From NCBI RefSeq assembly GCF_000473995.1, contig NC_022571.1, forward strand, positions 1,576,501 to 1,640,500: DNA of 64,000 nt, read 5' to 3'. Of this stretch, positions 18,332-28,485 are shown in pieces. Position 1 is the first letter of the stretch. Each line of letters opens with the position of its first letter. The translations under genes and the position numbers were made by a program. The DNA is from Clostridium saccharobutylicum DSM 13864 (GTDB taxonomy: Bacteria > Bacillota > Clostridia > Clostridiales > Clostridiaceae). The notes beneath the pieces were generated by a model that was given only the letters and a program-made list of their open reading frames with translations, had not been told where the DNA came from and did not search any database.

Positions 18332-19243
18332 TAACTAATGAAAAGTTTAAAATAATCAGAACTGTTATAGACAAATATAAACTTAAAAATAAAGTTAGCT
18401 ATCTGTGCAGTATTGCAAATGTTTCACGTTCGGGATACTATAATTATTTTTTTAGTGATTCTATTAATGTACGTAATAATCAGGAAATCAAGGATTTAGA
18501 AAGCTATGATAACATATTGAGTGAATTTAATTTTAAGAATCGAAGAAAAAGGGCTAAACAAATAAAGATGACGTTAGAAAATGAATTTGGCATAGTCTAT
18601 AACTTGAAACGTATAAGAAGAATAATGAAAAAATATACTATTGTTTGTCCTCATAGAAAAGCAAATCCTTATAGAAGAATGATGAAAGCTACTAAGGAGC
18701 ATTCCGTTTTGCCAAACAAATTAAATAGAGAATTTAAGCAAGGTATACCTGTAAAAGTATTGCTTACTGATATTTCATATCTATTTTATAAAAATCGCCA
18801 AAAGGCTTATTTGTCGACCATTTTAGATGCTTCTACAAATGAGGTATTATCTTATAATGTTTCAAAAACTCTTAAGATAGATATTGCTATTAATACCATA
18901 GACAAATTAATAGCATCAAATAGTACTATTCTCGATAAAGACGCTTATATACATTCAGATCAAGGAGTTCACTATACTAGATACTAGTCCAATATTTCAA
19001 TCTAAAGTTAAAGAAAACAATTTAGGACAATCTATGTCTAGAAGGGGAAATTGTTGGGATAACGCCTCGCAGGAATCATTTTTTGGACATCTAAAAGATG
19101 AAGCTAATATAACGGCTTACGCTACGTTTGAAGAATTAATACAAGAAATTGATGAGTATATAGATTATTATAATAATCACAGATGTCAATGGAACTTAAA
19201 AAAGATGACTCCTATCCAGTACAGAAATCATCTTTTACATTGA
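18304..19243 (+). pseudogene. IS3-family OrfB, catalytic half, inactivated by a 7-bp duplication
   Basis: An rve-type integrase core. The first Asp is in LLTDISYLF, the second in HSDQGVHYT, and the Glu in NASQESFFGHLKDE. The frame stops at 18987 and resumes in another frame before 19034. The cause is visible: ATACTAG is present twice in tandem (18974-18980 and 18981-18987). Removing one copy restores HYTSPIFQSK and the full domain. The break falls between the second Asp and the Glu, so the protein is inactive unless rescued. Confidence 0.88.
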
Positions 19244-19304
19244 TATAGGCTTTTTTAAAATGTCCTTGACAAAGGGTACACTTTATAAAAATGAAGTTTT
19301 TAAT

Positions 19305-19490
19305 TTTATATATTTTCTTCTGGATTTGGAACAGGAGAATGTCTTTGAGTATTTATTAAAATTAAATCTCAGCTATGTGCATTAACAAAATCTTTACATG
19401 TATAGAATTCTGCGTTATTTAATATAATGTATACATTCTTATCTTCATTTATTTCAAGTAGTCTTTCGAGAAAAATTTCCACGTCTTCTA
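19305..19490 (-). pseudogene. IS630-like transposase fragment
   Basis: The reverse strand reads EDVEIFLERLLEINEDKNVY then IILNNAEFYTCKDFVNAHS, a stop, and QRHSPVPNPEE. This resembles the second half of a DDE_3 (IS630/Tc1-type) transposase, where the second Asp lies in a LDNAxxH motif and is followed by SPxLNPxE. Here the Asp position reads Asn and the ends are missing. The family call is by motif shape only. Confidence 0.5.
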
Positions 19491-19538
19491 GAGCATGTCT
19501 GAAAAGTTAGAGTATAATTTTATTGCGAGTAAAAATGA

Positions 19539-20992
19539 ATGGACAATGCTAGTTTAAATTATAAAGACTTAACTTTCAAGGAAATAGAACAAAAAATATA
19601 TAAATATGCTTGTGATGAAGCTTGTAATACTATGAGAGAAGTATTAGAATGGCTAGATAAAAATTGCTTAATGAAAGAGATAATAAGATCTATAGAAATA
19701 ATGGATTTAAGAGAATATGTCTAAAAACTATAATAGGGAATGTTGAGTATTTATGGAGTATTTATGAATTTGAATTAGAAAGTGGAAAAAAGCTGCTAAG
19801 TATTTATTAGATGAATATTTAGAGATGGATACAATAGGTAAAGTGTTTGCTAATTTAGTATAGATTATTTTAACTAGCATATCAGAAGTATCATTTAGTA
19901 AAACATATAAAAATTTTAAAACAACGTGTAACCAAGAAATTAGCCCACAAGACTTTTGTAACGTAGTTCAAAGTGTTGGGGAATAGAAAGATTGAACTTA
20001 ATTAGCAAGGAGCTTTAAAAGTACATAAAGAAGTTCAGGTATTATTTCAATAACAAGATGGTGTATGGTTAAGTATCCAAGGAAAAAAACGTCCTAAGGG
20101 GAAAAGTAAGAAGAAAGAACTAAAATTAGCAATATCTTATACTGCATAGAGACGATGCAAATATAGAAAGAATGAATATGTTGTCGAAGATAAAACCGTT
20201 TGTGTAAGCTTTGATAATGCTAAATATTTCGAAGAGCTTTCAGAAGCGACTATATGTGAAAAATACAATGTTGATGAAATTAAAACTCGAATACTAAATG
20301 TGGATGGTGCAAGTTGGATAAAAGGCAATTGTTAGGAAAAAGATATACACTTTCAATTAGATCAATTTTATATAAGTCAAGCAATTCTTCGTAAGGTCAG
20401 TGAGAAAAAATCACAAAAGAAATTATTAAAGTTATTTTGTGAAGGAAATATTGAAAAAGGTTTTGATATGATTATTCAACTTATGATTGGGAATAATAAT
20501 GATAAAAAAGTACTTAAAAAGTTTGAGCATTTATATAACTATTTGGTTAGTAATAGAGACGGATTACTACCATGTAAGCAAAGAAATATAGACTTGCCTA
20601 CGCTACCAGAAGGCTTGATGTATAGACAATTAGGTACCATGGAACATAATATATGTGATATACTTGCTCAAAGAATGAAAGGAAGAAAGATAAGCTGGTA
20701 TATTAATGGTGCAGGTGATTTATCTAAAATACTAGCTGAAAAAATTAGTGATAGATTATTTAATACTGTAGATAAAGTATGTAAGAATACAATATCTACT
20801 GATGTTTTAACAGACATTGTAGAAGTAACACTGTTATCTGCTTCAGATGCGAATAAAAAAGCAAAAAAATCTTCAACGTATAAAGTTCATACAGCTACTA
20901 TACCGTACAGTGAAGCTTCAGTTAGTTTAGGTAGAAAAATAATAAGAAAGTTATGTGGACTAAAAGATTTTGGCGAGATGAGTTACAAATAA
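19539..20992 (+). pseudogene. ISLre2-family (UPF0236) transposase pseudogene
   Basis: Two open pieces (19539-19724 and 20468-20992) and the sequence between them together cover an ISLre2 transposase. The N-terminus has LTFKEIEQKIYKYACD. The middle shows GVWLSIQGKKRPKGKSKKK, ILNVDGASWIKG and FQLDQFYISQAI. The C-terminus has LPEGLMYRQLGTMEHNICD and AQRMKGRKISWYINGAGDLS. Several stops and frameshifts interrupt it, particularly at 19725-20470, so it is dead. Confidence 0.85.
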
Positions 20993-21016
20993 CGTTAAAA
21001 TAGAAGACGGGATATT

Positions 21017-21206
21017 ATGAGAATTTACTATAAGATAATAGATAAAAGTAAAGAAAATATTTGCCAACTTTTACTTGATTCAAACACGGTGATTTAATAA
21101 TCAATAGTTTTAGAGAAATAATGATTTTTAACGAATCTAGAAATCCTATAACATTTATAATGAACATTTTTGATTTGTCAAAAGAAGATGTAAATGTCAA
21201 GCTAGA
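21017..21206 (+). pseudogene. Fragment of an unidentified small gene, frameshifted and cut by an ISL3 element
   Basis: ATG at 21017 reads MRIYYKIIDKSKENICQLLL until a stop at 21097. A +1 shift near 21088 then reads GDLIINSFREIMIFNESRNP onward to the ISL3 terminal repeat at 21207, which supplies an artificial stop. The family is not recognised. It may be a pre-existing gene truncated when the ISL3 element inserted. Confidence 0.35.
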
Positions 21207-21232
21207 AATGGTTCTTTCCAGACTTAGTTGAA

Positions 21233-22817
21233 CTTCATACTATCAATATTTAAAACTTCACTTCTTAATGGTTCAAAACTACATCGTCCATACAATGCGT
21301 TTAATTACTTTTAATTTATTTACGCTTCCTTCAGCTAGTCCATTATTATAATCATATCTTATTGCATTTTTTACTGAATCAATATCTCTTTTAAGTCCGT
21401 TTATAAATGAATTAAGTTGTTCGATATTTAACTTTGAAGTTGTAGTTATCCAAGCCTCTAATTCATTAGAACATTTATTTTTTAATAAAGCTTTAAAATT
21501 AGAAACTATATCAATTATTTTTTTATAATCTGGGAATTTTTCGTATACTTTATTCAAAATTGAAGGTGTTAATTCCTTAATTTTTTCTATAGGATTGAAA
21601 ATCAATTTTATAAGCAATTTGCGATTAACCAATACATGTTGTGTTTTATCATAAGATTTATTTTTACAATTATCACTTAATAAATTTTTTATTTTAGAGA
21701 TATAATGTCTAAGATTAGACGATTAACCAGCATAACCTTTGTTTTTTATTTTTTCTAAAATTTGTGTAGAAGTTGCTCCTAAATAAACCATATGATCTAT
21801 AAATAAAAGATATGGATCTAAATTACTTGTTCTTTTTGAACCTAAATTACCATTTATACCTGTTGTAGTCGGATCTAAATATTTATTTATAGTTCTTCGA
21901 TCAAGGTTCAATTCGCTAGCTATTTTGCTTACGGAAGAATAATTATTTTTCATTTCTCTAACTGTATTAATAAGTTCTTGCTTATTTTTAAATCGTTGCT
22001 GTTGCTTCAAAGTCAGCTTATTTTTGCCGTAACAATTTATGTCATTTTGTTTTAAATTGATGATTTTATTTAAGGTTCTTATATTCATTTTTAAGCTTTG
22101 GCAAATTGCCGTTTTAGTAAATCCAGAATTAATCATATTTAATGATTTTAAAGCTCTTTCATTTCTAGTCATTTCTTTATTTTTATCAGCACAAAATTTA
22201 TTTTTATTAAACTTATCAAAAATATTTTTCTCAATTACTATTTTAGATTTAAAAATTTTATTTAGATATTCTTTACAATATGTAGTTAAATTTTTTAATA
22301 AATGAAATCTATCACTAATTTGAATAGCTTTAGGATGTGATAAGGATATAGCATTTTTGTATGTAATAGAACCATCTCTTGAAACTATTTTTAAATTTTG
22401 ATATGTTTTTAACCATTCTACAACATCATTAAGTTCTCTTGAAAATATCATATCAATAACTTGGTGAGTATCTATATCAACCATTAATTCAGTAACTGTT
22501 GTAATACAATGTAATTTGTAACCTTTATAATATCCAAGACGGGTACCTTTACCGCATTTAGCTTCGCTATCGTATTTTGAACTTCTTAAAGCTGTTCCAT
22601 CTATCGCACATAATCTAGTTTCAGGATTGATAAGTTCAACAAGCATAGCATAAATGCCATAATATATGTGTTTCTCTAACACTTTAGCTCTTAATGAAAA
22701 TGTGGAGTAATCTGGTACTTGATTAAGTTGAATTATAGCTTGAAATACATAGTCTTGTTTTATACGATGTTCAAGTTCTCTCAAACTGAATATACTATTT
22801 TTAACACCGTATAACAT
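21233..22817 (-). pseudogene. Chimeric transposase: IS4-like N-terminus fused in frame to ISL3 C-terminus
   Basis: Residues 1-110 (22817-22488) are IS4-like: DYSTFSLRAKVLEKH, then the first catalytic Asp in CAIDGTALRSS, then LGYYKGYKLHCITTVTE. From 22487 the frame continues without a break into ISL3 sequence: LMVDIDTHQVIDM, IVSRDGSITYKNAI, IQISDRFHLLKNL. A TAA at 21723-21725 interrupts the same frame, which then continues to 21279. The final segment (IKRIMYGRCSFE type) is recovered only after a frameshift near 21290. Neither parent transposase can be made. Confidence 0.82.
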
Positions 22818-23045
22818 ACACGCAACTATTTGTTCATCTGAATACTTACGTGGTCGCCCTTTATTATTTTGAATATTTGAATTTAATTTAGCAAATGCAG
22901 TTTTAACAGCTTCAAAAATTTTATAATAGTTATTTTCGCTTTTAATATTTAATTATATAATCATATTTGAGTCATTCCTTATGTGATATATTTAGGTTTT
23001 TCGCGAAATTATTATATCACAAAGGAATGATTTATTTGTTTTTTA
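22488..23045 (-). mobile_element. 5' part of an IS4-like element inside the ISL3 element
   Basis: Upstream of the chimera the reverse strand also reads KLNSNIQNNKGRPRKYSDEQ and IVAC in frame, then a one-base shift near 22930 before EAVKTAF. An inverted repeat, TCATTCCTTTGTGATATA with its near complement (22971-23034), lies upstream and could be a control hairpin. The 3' half of the element is absent. Confidence 0.65.
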
Positions 23046-23059
23046 CAAATTCTGTTTAT

Positions 23060-23277
23060 TCAACAACCTATTAAAATAATAATTACCTTTTTATCTTGAA
23101 TTGGCAAGTCTTGAAAACTCTTTAAATATCGTGAATGAACTTTTTAGATATTTCTCCACAAAAAGGGCATATAAATTAGTTTCGGTTAGAAACAATATTT
23201 ATATGCATAGTATCATTAATAATTTCATAACTAACAAATTCAAGATTTTTATCTAAAAGTTTAATAAATTCATTCAT
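23060..23277 (-). pseudogene. ISL3 transposase N-terminal zinc-finger fragment
   Basis: The reverse strand reads MNEFIKLLDKNLEFVSYEI, a stop, FICPFCGEISKKFIHDI, a stop, and after a shift FQDLPIQDKKVIIILI. This is the CxxC zinc-binding start of ISL3 transposases. It is the missing N-terminus of the ISL3 portion at 21279-22487, displaced by the IS4-like insertion. Confidence 0.75.
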
Positions 23278-23384
23278 TATAAAACCTACTTTCAAAATAT
23301 AGAATATCTATAATAATATATAAAAACAAGCAGAAATTCAACTAAGGCTGGAAAGAACCATTCTTATCTTATCATTTATACTTG

Positions 23385-23535
23385 CCAGAGTATTTTTTAA
23401 GAACAGGACCAATAAACTACAACTTGCCTTGAAGTGTTAGCATTTCCTGAGCGTAGCTCTGATTTAATTAAATCTCCAGTTAGCGCACCAAACATAAGCA
23501 ATGGATGATACATACGCCATAGTGAGAATTATAAT
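23385..23535 (-). pseudogene. IS1380-like transposase fragment
   Basis: The reverse strand reads YHPLLMFGALTGDLIKSELR then SGNANTSRQVVVYW, and after a shift IGPVLKKYSGKYK. The pattern LRSGNxYTS followed by PxLKKY resembles the mid region of IS1380-type DDE transposases. Only about 50 codons survive. The remaining sequence from 23540 to 23760 shows no recognisable gene. Confidence 0.5.
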
Positions 23536-23761
23536 CTGAACTATACTAATCGTTATGAGTCTGGAAATTTGTGGAATTTATGTTGAAAATAATATGCTAT
23601 GGCGTTGAGAAAGAATAAATTTTATTGTATTAATTATTGTCTTTTATGAAAATAATTTTATTATAAAAAACGTATAATTTAACTAATAAAAAGAAAACTT
23701 CATAAAAAATATAAATTATTTAAAATTTTATTACGAAAATTATATACTTTAAAGAAAAATA

Positions 23762-23790
23762 TTGATACAATTTGGATTATATGATATTAT
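23762..23790 (+). promoter_or_regulatory. Promoter of the GG-leader peptide gene
   Basis: TTGATA (23762-23767), 17 bases, TATTAT (23785-23790), 36 bases before the start codon. Confidence 0.6.
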
Positions 23791-23825
23791 ATAGTCAAAT
23801 ATACTTTATTAGGAAGGGTGTTCAT

Positions 23826-24005
23826 ATGAAAGAAATAAAAAAAGAAGAATTAGAAAAAATAAATGGAGGAGGCATTAATGCAACAAATATATATAATACA
23901 CTAAAATATGGTGTTGGTCGTCGTGTTATTGTAAATGATCTGACTAGATATTACATTGAAAAAGCAAAACATATTGAGGATCCTAACTGGAATAGAAGTT
24001 GTTAA
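23826..24005 (+). CDS. Orphan small peptide with double-glycine leader (bacteriocin- or signal-peptide-like)
   Basis: A 59-residue product that begins MKEIKKEELEKINGG. This matches the leader type cleaved after Gly-Gly by peptidase-domain (C39) ABC transporters, with ELxxIxGG spacing. Cleavage would give a 44-residue basic peptide with a KYGVGRR segment and a single Cys at its C-terminus. I chose the ATG at 23826 because AGGAAGGG lies 9-10 bases upstream. Promoter and terminator are present and the frame is clean, unlike its surroundings. No exporter, immunity or modification gene is in the window, so the function is unknown. Confidence 0.7.
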   Translation: MKEIKKEELEKINGGGINATNIYNTLKYGVGRRVIVNDLTRYYIEKAKHIEDPNWNRSC

Positions 24006-24035
24006 AAAAATTATTATTTTAATATCAATAAACAT

Positions 24036-24068
24036 GGAGGCATGAAATTTATTTTTTGTGCCTCTAAT
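24036..24068 (+). terminator. Terminator after the GG-leader peptide gene
   Basis: GAGGCA pairs with TGCCTC across an A/T-rich loop, followed by TAATTTTT. Confidence 0.55.
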
Positions 24069-24084
24069 TTTTGGTTTGGCTGCA

Positions 24085-24250
24085 TGGATATAATCTAATG
24101 AGTGAAAGTTTCTAACACATTCTGATACTGAAAAGCGTATAGCTTAGGACAAGAAGCTTCAGCGCGAGGTGAAATCTGGAGAAAGTCAGCAGGCAAATTT
24201 TTGACCAGACAAGCAGAAAATATATACAAGGTATGATATACTGGGTAACA
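24085..24250 (+). other. Relatively GC-rich non-coding segment, possible structured-RNA remnant
   Basis: This stretch (TAGCTTAGGACAAGAAGC, AGCGCGAGGTGAAATCTGG and CCAGACAAGCAGAAAA among others) is richer in G and C than its flanks and has no long open frame. GTGAAATCTGG-like and CCAGAC-like parts can pair. It recalls the 5' domain of a group II intron, but I cannot align it to one. It may be an intron fragment whose remainder is gone. Confidence 0.3.
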
Positions 24251-24419
24251 CTAAGATAAACTAATAAAAAATAATTTTTACCATTAGTTTTATTTTTATG
24301 GCACGAAAAGCAAAAAAGCTAAATGAACTGCAAACAATGTATGATGAAAATGATATAGATTTTTCAATAGTTAAAGGCACTATAGTAATAAAGGATTTAA
24401 TAACATGAGTAGAAAAAAA

Positions 24420-25113
24420 CTTAATTTTAGAGATGAATAATATGTGAAACATAAATTAAGAGATATAATTATCTTGACACTTTTTGCAGTATTAAGTAAT
24501 GTTAACAAATGGTCTGAAATAGAGGCATTTGGAATAAATAAGAAAACTGGCTAAGGAATTATCTTAAATTAGAGAAGGGTATACTATTTGATGATACTAT
24601 TAGAATGGTTATATCTAATAGTAATAGTAGATATTTTTATGAAATAGTCATAGAATTATTCGTGGAAGATGATGTAAAAGAGTATGTTGATGATGAAGAA
24701 TTGCAACAAATTATAAAAGAAAAAGAACATAGTGCTATAGTAACAAGAAAATATTTTTTGACTACAATATTAAATGGCTATCTGTAAAGAAAGATTGGAA
24801 AGGCTTAAAAAGTATTGGTATTGAAAAGAAAATTATAGAAAAAAAGAATGGGCAAATTATTAATGAGGATAGATATTTTATTTGTAGTATTGACTCAGTA
24901 GAAACCTTTGCTAAAGCAGTCCGATGTCACTGGAGCGTTGAAAATTCATTACATTGGCATTTAGATTTTACATTTAAAGATGATAAAAATGCAAACATCT
25001 GCAGCAATGTTATTAAGGATTTACAAATAGTAAAGAAAATTACATTGTCAATTTTGAGGAAGACTAAAACTTTTTATAAAGTTAGTTTGAAAATGATAAG
25101 ATATAGACTTTAA
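24420..25113 (+). pseudogene. ISAs1-family transposase pseudogene, copy 1, internal deletion
   Basis: The N-terminal DDE_Tnp_1-associated part reads VKHKLRDIIILTLFAVLSNV then NKWSEIEAFGINKK. After KGILFDDTIRMVIS the sequence jumps to C-terminal material: WKGLKSIGIEKKIIEKKNGQ, RYFICSIDS and CHWSVENSLHWHLDFTFKDD (the Glu region). The middle holding the first two catalytic Asp residues is missing, and several stops and shifts interrupt the rest. Confidence 0.8.
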
Positions 25114-25397
25114 TTAGATTTCGATAATGAAATTTAGTACAATTTTCAAATTATTAAATGTTGAAGATTTAAAAAGAGTACTAGATAAGTGAAAAATTTA
25201 CAATCGATATTTGAATAAGTGCAGCATAAGCTTTTATTAATTTATGCTGGGGTAAGACTGCCATACAAGCTGACCTACGGACAGTAAAAAGGTTAAGTTA
25301 GCAAAGGATTAAATTACCAAAAATAAAATATAGAAAAAAACATAGCCATGTCCTATTATATAAGTCTACCACTACTTATAAAAAGGAGAAAACGGCT

Positions 25398-26504
25398 ATG
25401 CTAAATAATCAAGAATATATTACAACACAATTAGAAAAAGTGCTATATGAGATTCTGCCCATTACATCCAAAAGATTGAAAAATTTAGTTTATATAATCA
25501 TAGGAATAATATTATCAAAATCTGTTGAGCTTTCTGATATTTCAGAAAAACTAAAGATGATTTTTCTGAAGGAACTGAAGATAGCAAAATGAAAAGAATA
25601 TATAGATTTTTTTCATCTTCACCAATCAATTCAGATTATGTATATGGCTTTTTTATAGAATAAGTCATAAAGAAATACGTCAAGCGAAGCAGAGAAAGAA
25701 AAATAATCATAATATTTGACCATACAACCCTTGATAATAGATTTCTTATATTACAGTTTTCGTTAAAGGTAGGAAAAAGAGAAATTCCTTTATGGTATAA
25801 AATATTTGAATATAATGAGAAAAATAACAAGAACTTCAAGCATATAAAAGAAGGAATGTCTGAGCTAAATGAGATTTTTACAGCTTATAATTACGAAGTT
25901 GTATTACTTGGCGATACAGGTTTTAAAAGTGTTGATTTATTTAAATTTATTAATAAATTAGGCTGGAAATATTGTATAAGATGCACTAATGATATGGTTG
26001 TGAAGATAGAAGGTAAAGAGAAAATATATAACACCTATAAAAACATATGTAAAGAAATTTAATGGAATTTTGCTAACTGCTGAAAAATACAAATGTAATC
26101 TTGCAGTATTCATAGCTGAAGATTAAGATGATATTTGGTATTCAGCAACTAATATGGATAGCAAATATGCTGTAAAGGAATATAAAAAAAGATTTATTAT
26201 AGAAGAAATGTTTAAAGATTTAAAATCTAATGGATTTAATATAGAAGATACATGGACTGAAAATATAGTATACTTTAAAAACCTATATTTATGTGTAAGC
26301 ATGGCGACTTGGATGATAATCTTAGGAGCTGACTGTTCTAAGAATAAAAAAAGTAAAATTATAGGTGCCACAAAAAAGATACACAACAAAATTGTTAGAA
26401 TATATAGCTTATTTACTTCAGGTATGAAATGGTTCAATAGATGTTATGATTCTTCTGCCAAGAAGTACAAGCTTAGATTTGATTTTATACTTTACGATAT
26501 ATAA
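25398..26504 (+). pseudogene. IS4-family transposase pseudogene (YREK type)
   Basis: Pieces at 25398-25592, 25856-26062 and 26154-26504 form one transposase. The first Asp lies in IIIIFDHTTLDNRF, the second in LLGDTGFKSVDLF, and the IS4 signature Y-(2)-R-(3)-E-(6)-K is exact in YKKRFIIEEMFKDLK. Stops or frameshifts occur near 25580, 25660, 26050 and 26125. The upstream 25114-25397 has no gene; a CAGCATAA/TTTATGCTG hairpin is present at 25222-25251. Confidence 0.82.
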
Positions 26505-26549
26505 TTTATTTAATTAGAAAACTATACCTTTGAATATTCGAAGGGAACA

Positions 26550-26671
26550 TTTGCTTATTTTTACTTCAATAAATTTCACATTTATAAAGATATATGATTC
26601 TAAGGTTCTTATTTCATTAACTACCATTGTAATTATAATGAAATATATGAGTTACTTAGAAAATAAGCATA
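26550..26671. repeat. Nested-hairpin element upstream of the group II intron
   Basis: GCTTATTTT (26553-26561) is complementary to AAAATAAGC (26660-26668), and inside it TATTTCATTA (26610-26619) pairs with TAATGAAATA (26636-26645). It could be a small hairpin element or an old IS end. Confidence 0.4.
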
Positions 26672-26974
26672 CTTAATACAAATAACTGTTTGTAAATTAG
26701 GGATCAAAGGAATTACCTAAGGATATATGTAGGGATAAAGTTATTGGAACGTGGTAAGCTGATGACATGGAGGACTTATTTCCTTCAAAGTGGCAGTAAG
26801 AAAAAGTTGAAATTTAACTATAACTTACTTTTATATCAGTGAAAGTAGTGGCATAGTACCGTTGAAACTTGCGAAAGCAAGTGGAGGGATAGCTGCAAGT
26901 CAATGTTTTATTAAGATTTAAATTATTAGAAAATCACTAGGTTCGATTAAGACTAAGAAAAGCTGAAACAATTA

Positions 26975-28454
26975 TTGAATGAAGCTAACTATGATGGTGG
27001 TGAACGAAGAATATTAAAGAAACAAATACTAAGAAATAATGAATATTATGATACGCAAGAAACACAGGATTTACTTTTTAGAAAAAGTAAAGAAAGTTAT
27101 AAATTTAAAGATTTAATTTCTATAATAATAAATGATAAAAATATCACTTTAGCCTACAGAAATATTAAAAGTAATAAAGGAAGTAAAACTCCCGGCGTTG
27201 ATGGGACTACTATAAAAGATATTCACAAATATGAAATATCAGAGTGGATAAGATACATAAGAAAAACATTCGAAAATTTTAAACCAATGCCAGTTTGCAG
27301 AGTTGAAATAGAAAAATTAGGCGGAGGTCTCAGACCTCTTGGAATACCAACGATTGAAGATAGAATGGTTCAACAGTGCATAAAACAAGTTTTAGAACCA
27401 ATTGCAGAAGCTAAATTCTATCACGGAAGTTATGGTTTCAGACCAGATAAAAGTGCCGAAAATGCAATAGCAAAAGTAATGAAATTAATATCTATAATAT
27501 CAGAAATGCTGAAAGCAGAGATTGAAGGGATTGGAACTCCTACAAAAGGTGTCCCGCAAGGAGGTATAGTATCAACACTACTATCGAATATTGTGCTGAA
27601 AAATCAATGGTAATAAATTTGGGGAAGAATTACTCAAACTTTCTTGGCTTTAAATTAAAAGCTGTTAAAAAGAAAAAGAAATACGTTGTTAAAAGCATGA
27701 TATCAGATAAAGCCAAAACCAAAATCATTAAAAATTATAGAAATTAAATTGAAAAAATAAAAAATAACCCTAAAACATATAACGTTGAAAAACTAAACTC
27801 AATGATTTTGGGATGGCATAATTATTATAACATAGCTACCCATGTTAATTTAGATTTCAGCGAAATAAATTTCTTAGTTAGAAAAAGGTTTTTTAATCGA
27901 ACAAGAAGTATACGAAGTGATACATTATACGAGAATAAGACCTATAAAAGGAGTTATGGAAATTATAACTTCAACCCTATAAGTATATGTAAAGTTACTA
28001 TATATCCATTGGCAGGAGTAAAATTAAAATACCAAGGCTAATGAAAATGACAGCAAGCAGACACACAACATTAGGCAGATTTCATATCCATAAAGACCTT
28101 GATGATGAATTTAAGGATAGCATAAAATTTCTTATAGAAAATGCTTTGAAAAATGAAAGCATACAAAAAAATGATAACAGAATATCACTTTTTGTAGCAC
28201 AAAGAGGATTATGTCATGTCAGCAAAGAAAATTTAGATATAACCGACATGGAAATAAGGAATATAGTTCCTAAAGAAAAAGGTGGAACTGATAAATATCA
28301 CAATCCCGTATTAGTTAATAAAGAAATAAGCAGTTTCATAGATGAAACTGACAAGGTTAAAATTAATGAATACAGAGAAAGGATAAAACTCAATATAAAA
28401 GCCTTAAATAAAATTAATAAACTTCTCAAACTTGTTGGAAATTCTATGATTTAA
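26975..28454 (+). pseudogene. Group II intron reverse transcriptase/maturase, catalytic core deleted
   Basis: The frame from 26975 has RT blocks with PGVDGTTI, GGGLRPLGIPTIEDRMVQQC and YGFRPDKSAENAIAK, then jumps near 27490 to EMLKAEIEGIGTPTKGVPQ and near 27598 to EKSMVINLGKNYSNFLGFKL. The segments normally holding the first catalytic Asp block and the YADD box are both absent. The X/thumb part follows (LNSMILGWHNYYN). The HNH part at 28041-28454 has CHVSKENLDITDMEIRNIVP, with the usual His pair replaced. Stops at 27748 and 28039 also break the frame. Confidence 0.85.
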
Positions 28455-28485
28455 AATAAATATTAAACTTAATAAAACACTGATG

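Larger units (their letters stand above)
17817..19280 (+). mobile_element. IS3-family (IS150-like) insertion sequence
   Basis: A 1,464-bp element with ends TGTACCCTATAGGATAGACA (left) and the complement TGTACCCTTTGTCAAGGACA (right), the TG...CA ends usual in IS3. It carries orfA, a frameshift site and a broken orfB. No matching short target duplication is evident beside the tips. Confidence 0.87.
21207..23362 (-). mobile_element. ISL3-family element carrying a nested IS4-like fragment
   Basis: Bounded by 26-bp inverted repeats with one mismatch (21207-21232 and 23337-23362; outer end AATGGTTCTTTCCAG). The GGTTCTTT-type end and the C-terminal transposase are characteristic of ISL3. The interior from about 22488 to 23045 is foreign: part of an IS4-like element inserted in, or recombined into, the ISL3 transposase gene. 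No 8-bp target duplication is visible. Confidence 0.8.

Noticed and set aside
18974..18987. Programmed frameshift between the two orfB pieces
   Set aside because: There is no slippery motif; an exact 7-bp tandem duplication explains the break, whereas the true frameshift signal is A6G at 18280.
19539..19724. Stand-alone 61-residue gene
   Set aside because: Its sequence is the N-terminus of ISLre2 transposases, and the remainder of that protein is recognisable downstream in broken frames.
26123..26437. Reverse-strand hydrophobic open frame of 104 codons
   Set aside because: It overlaps the IS4 YREK domain on the other strand, and its membrane-like look comes from A/T-rich antisense codons.
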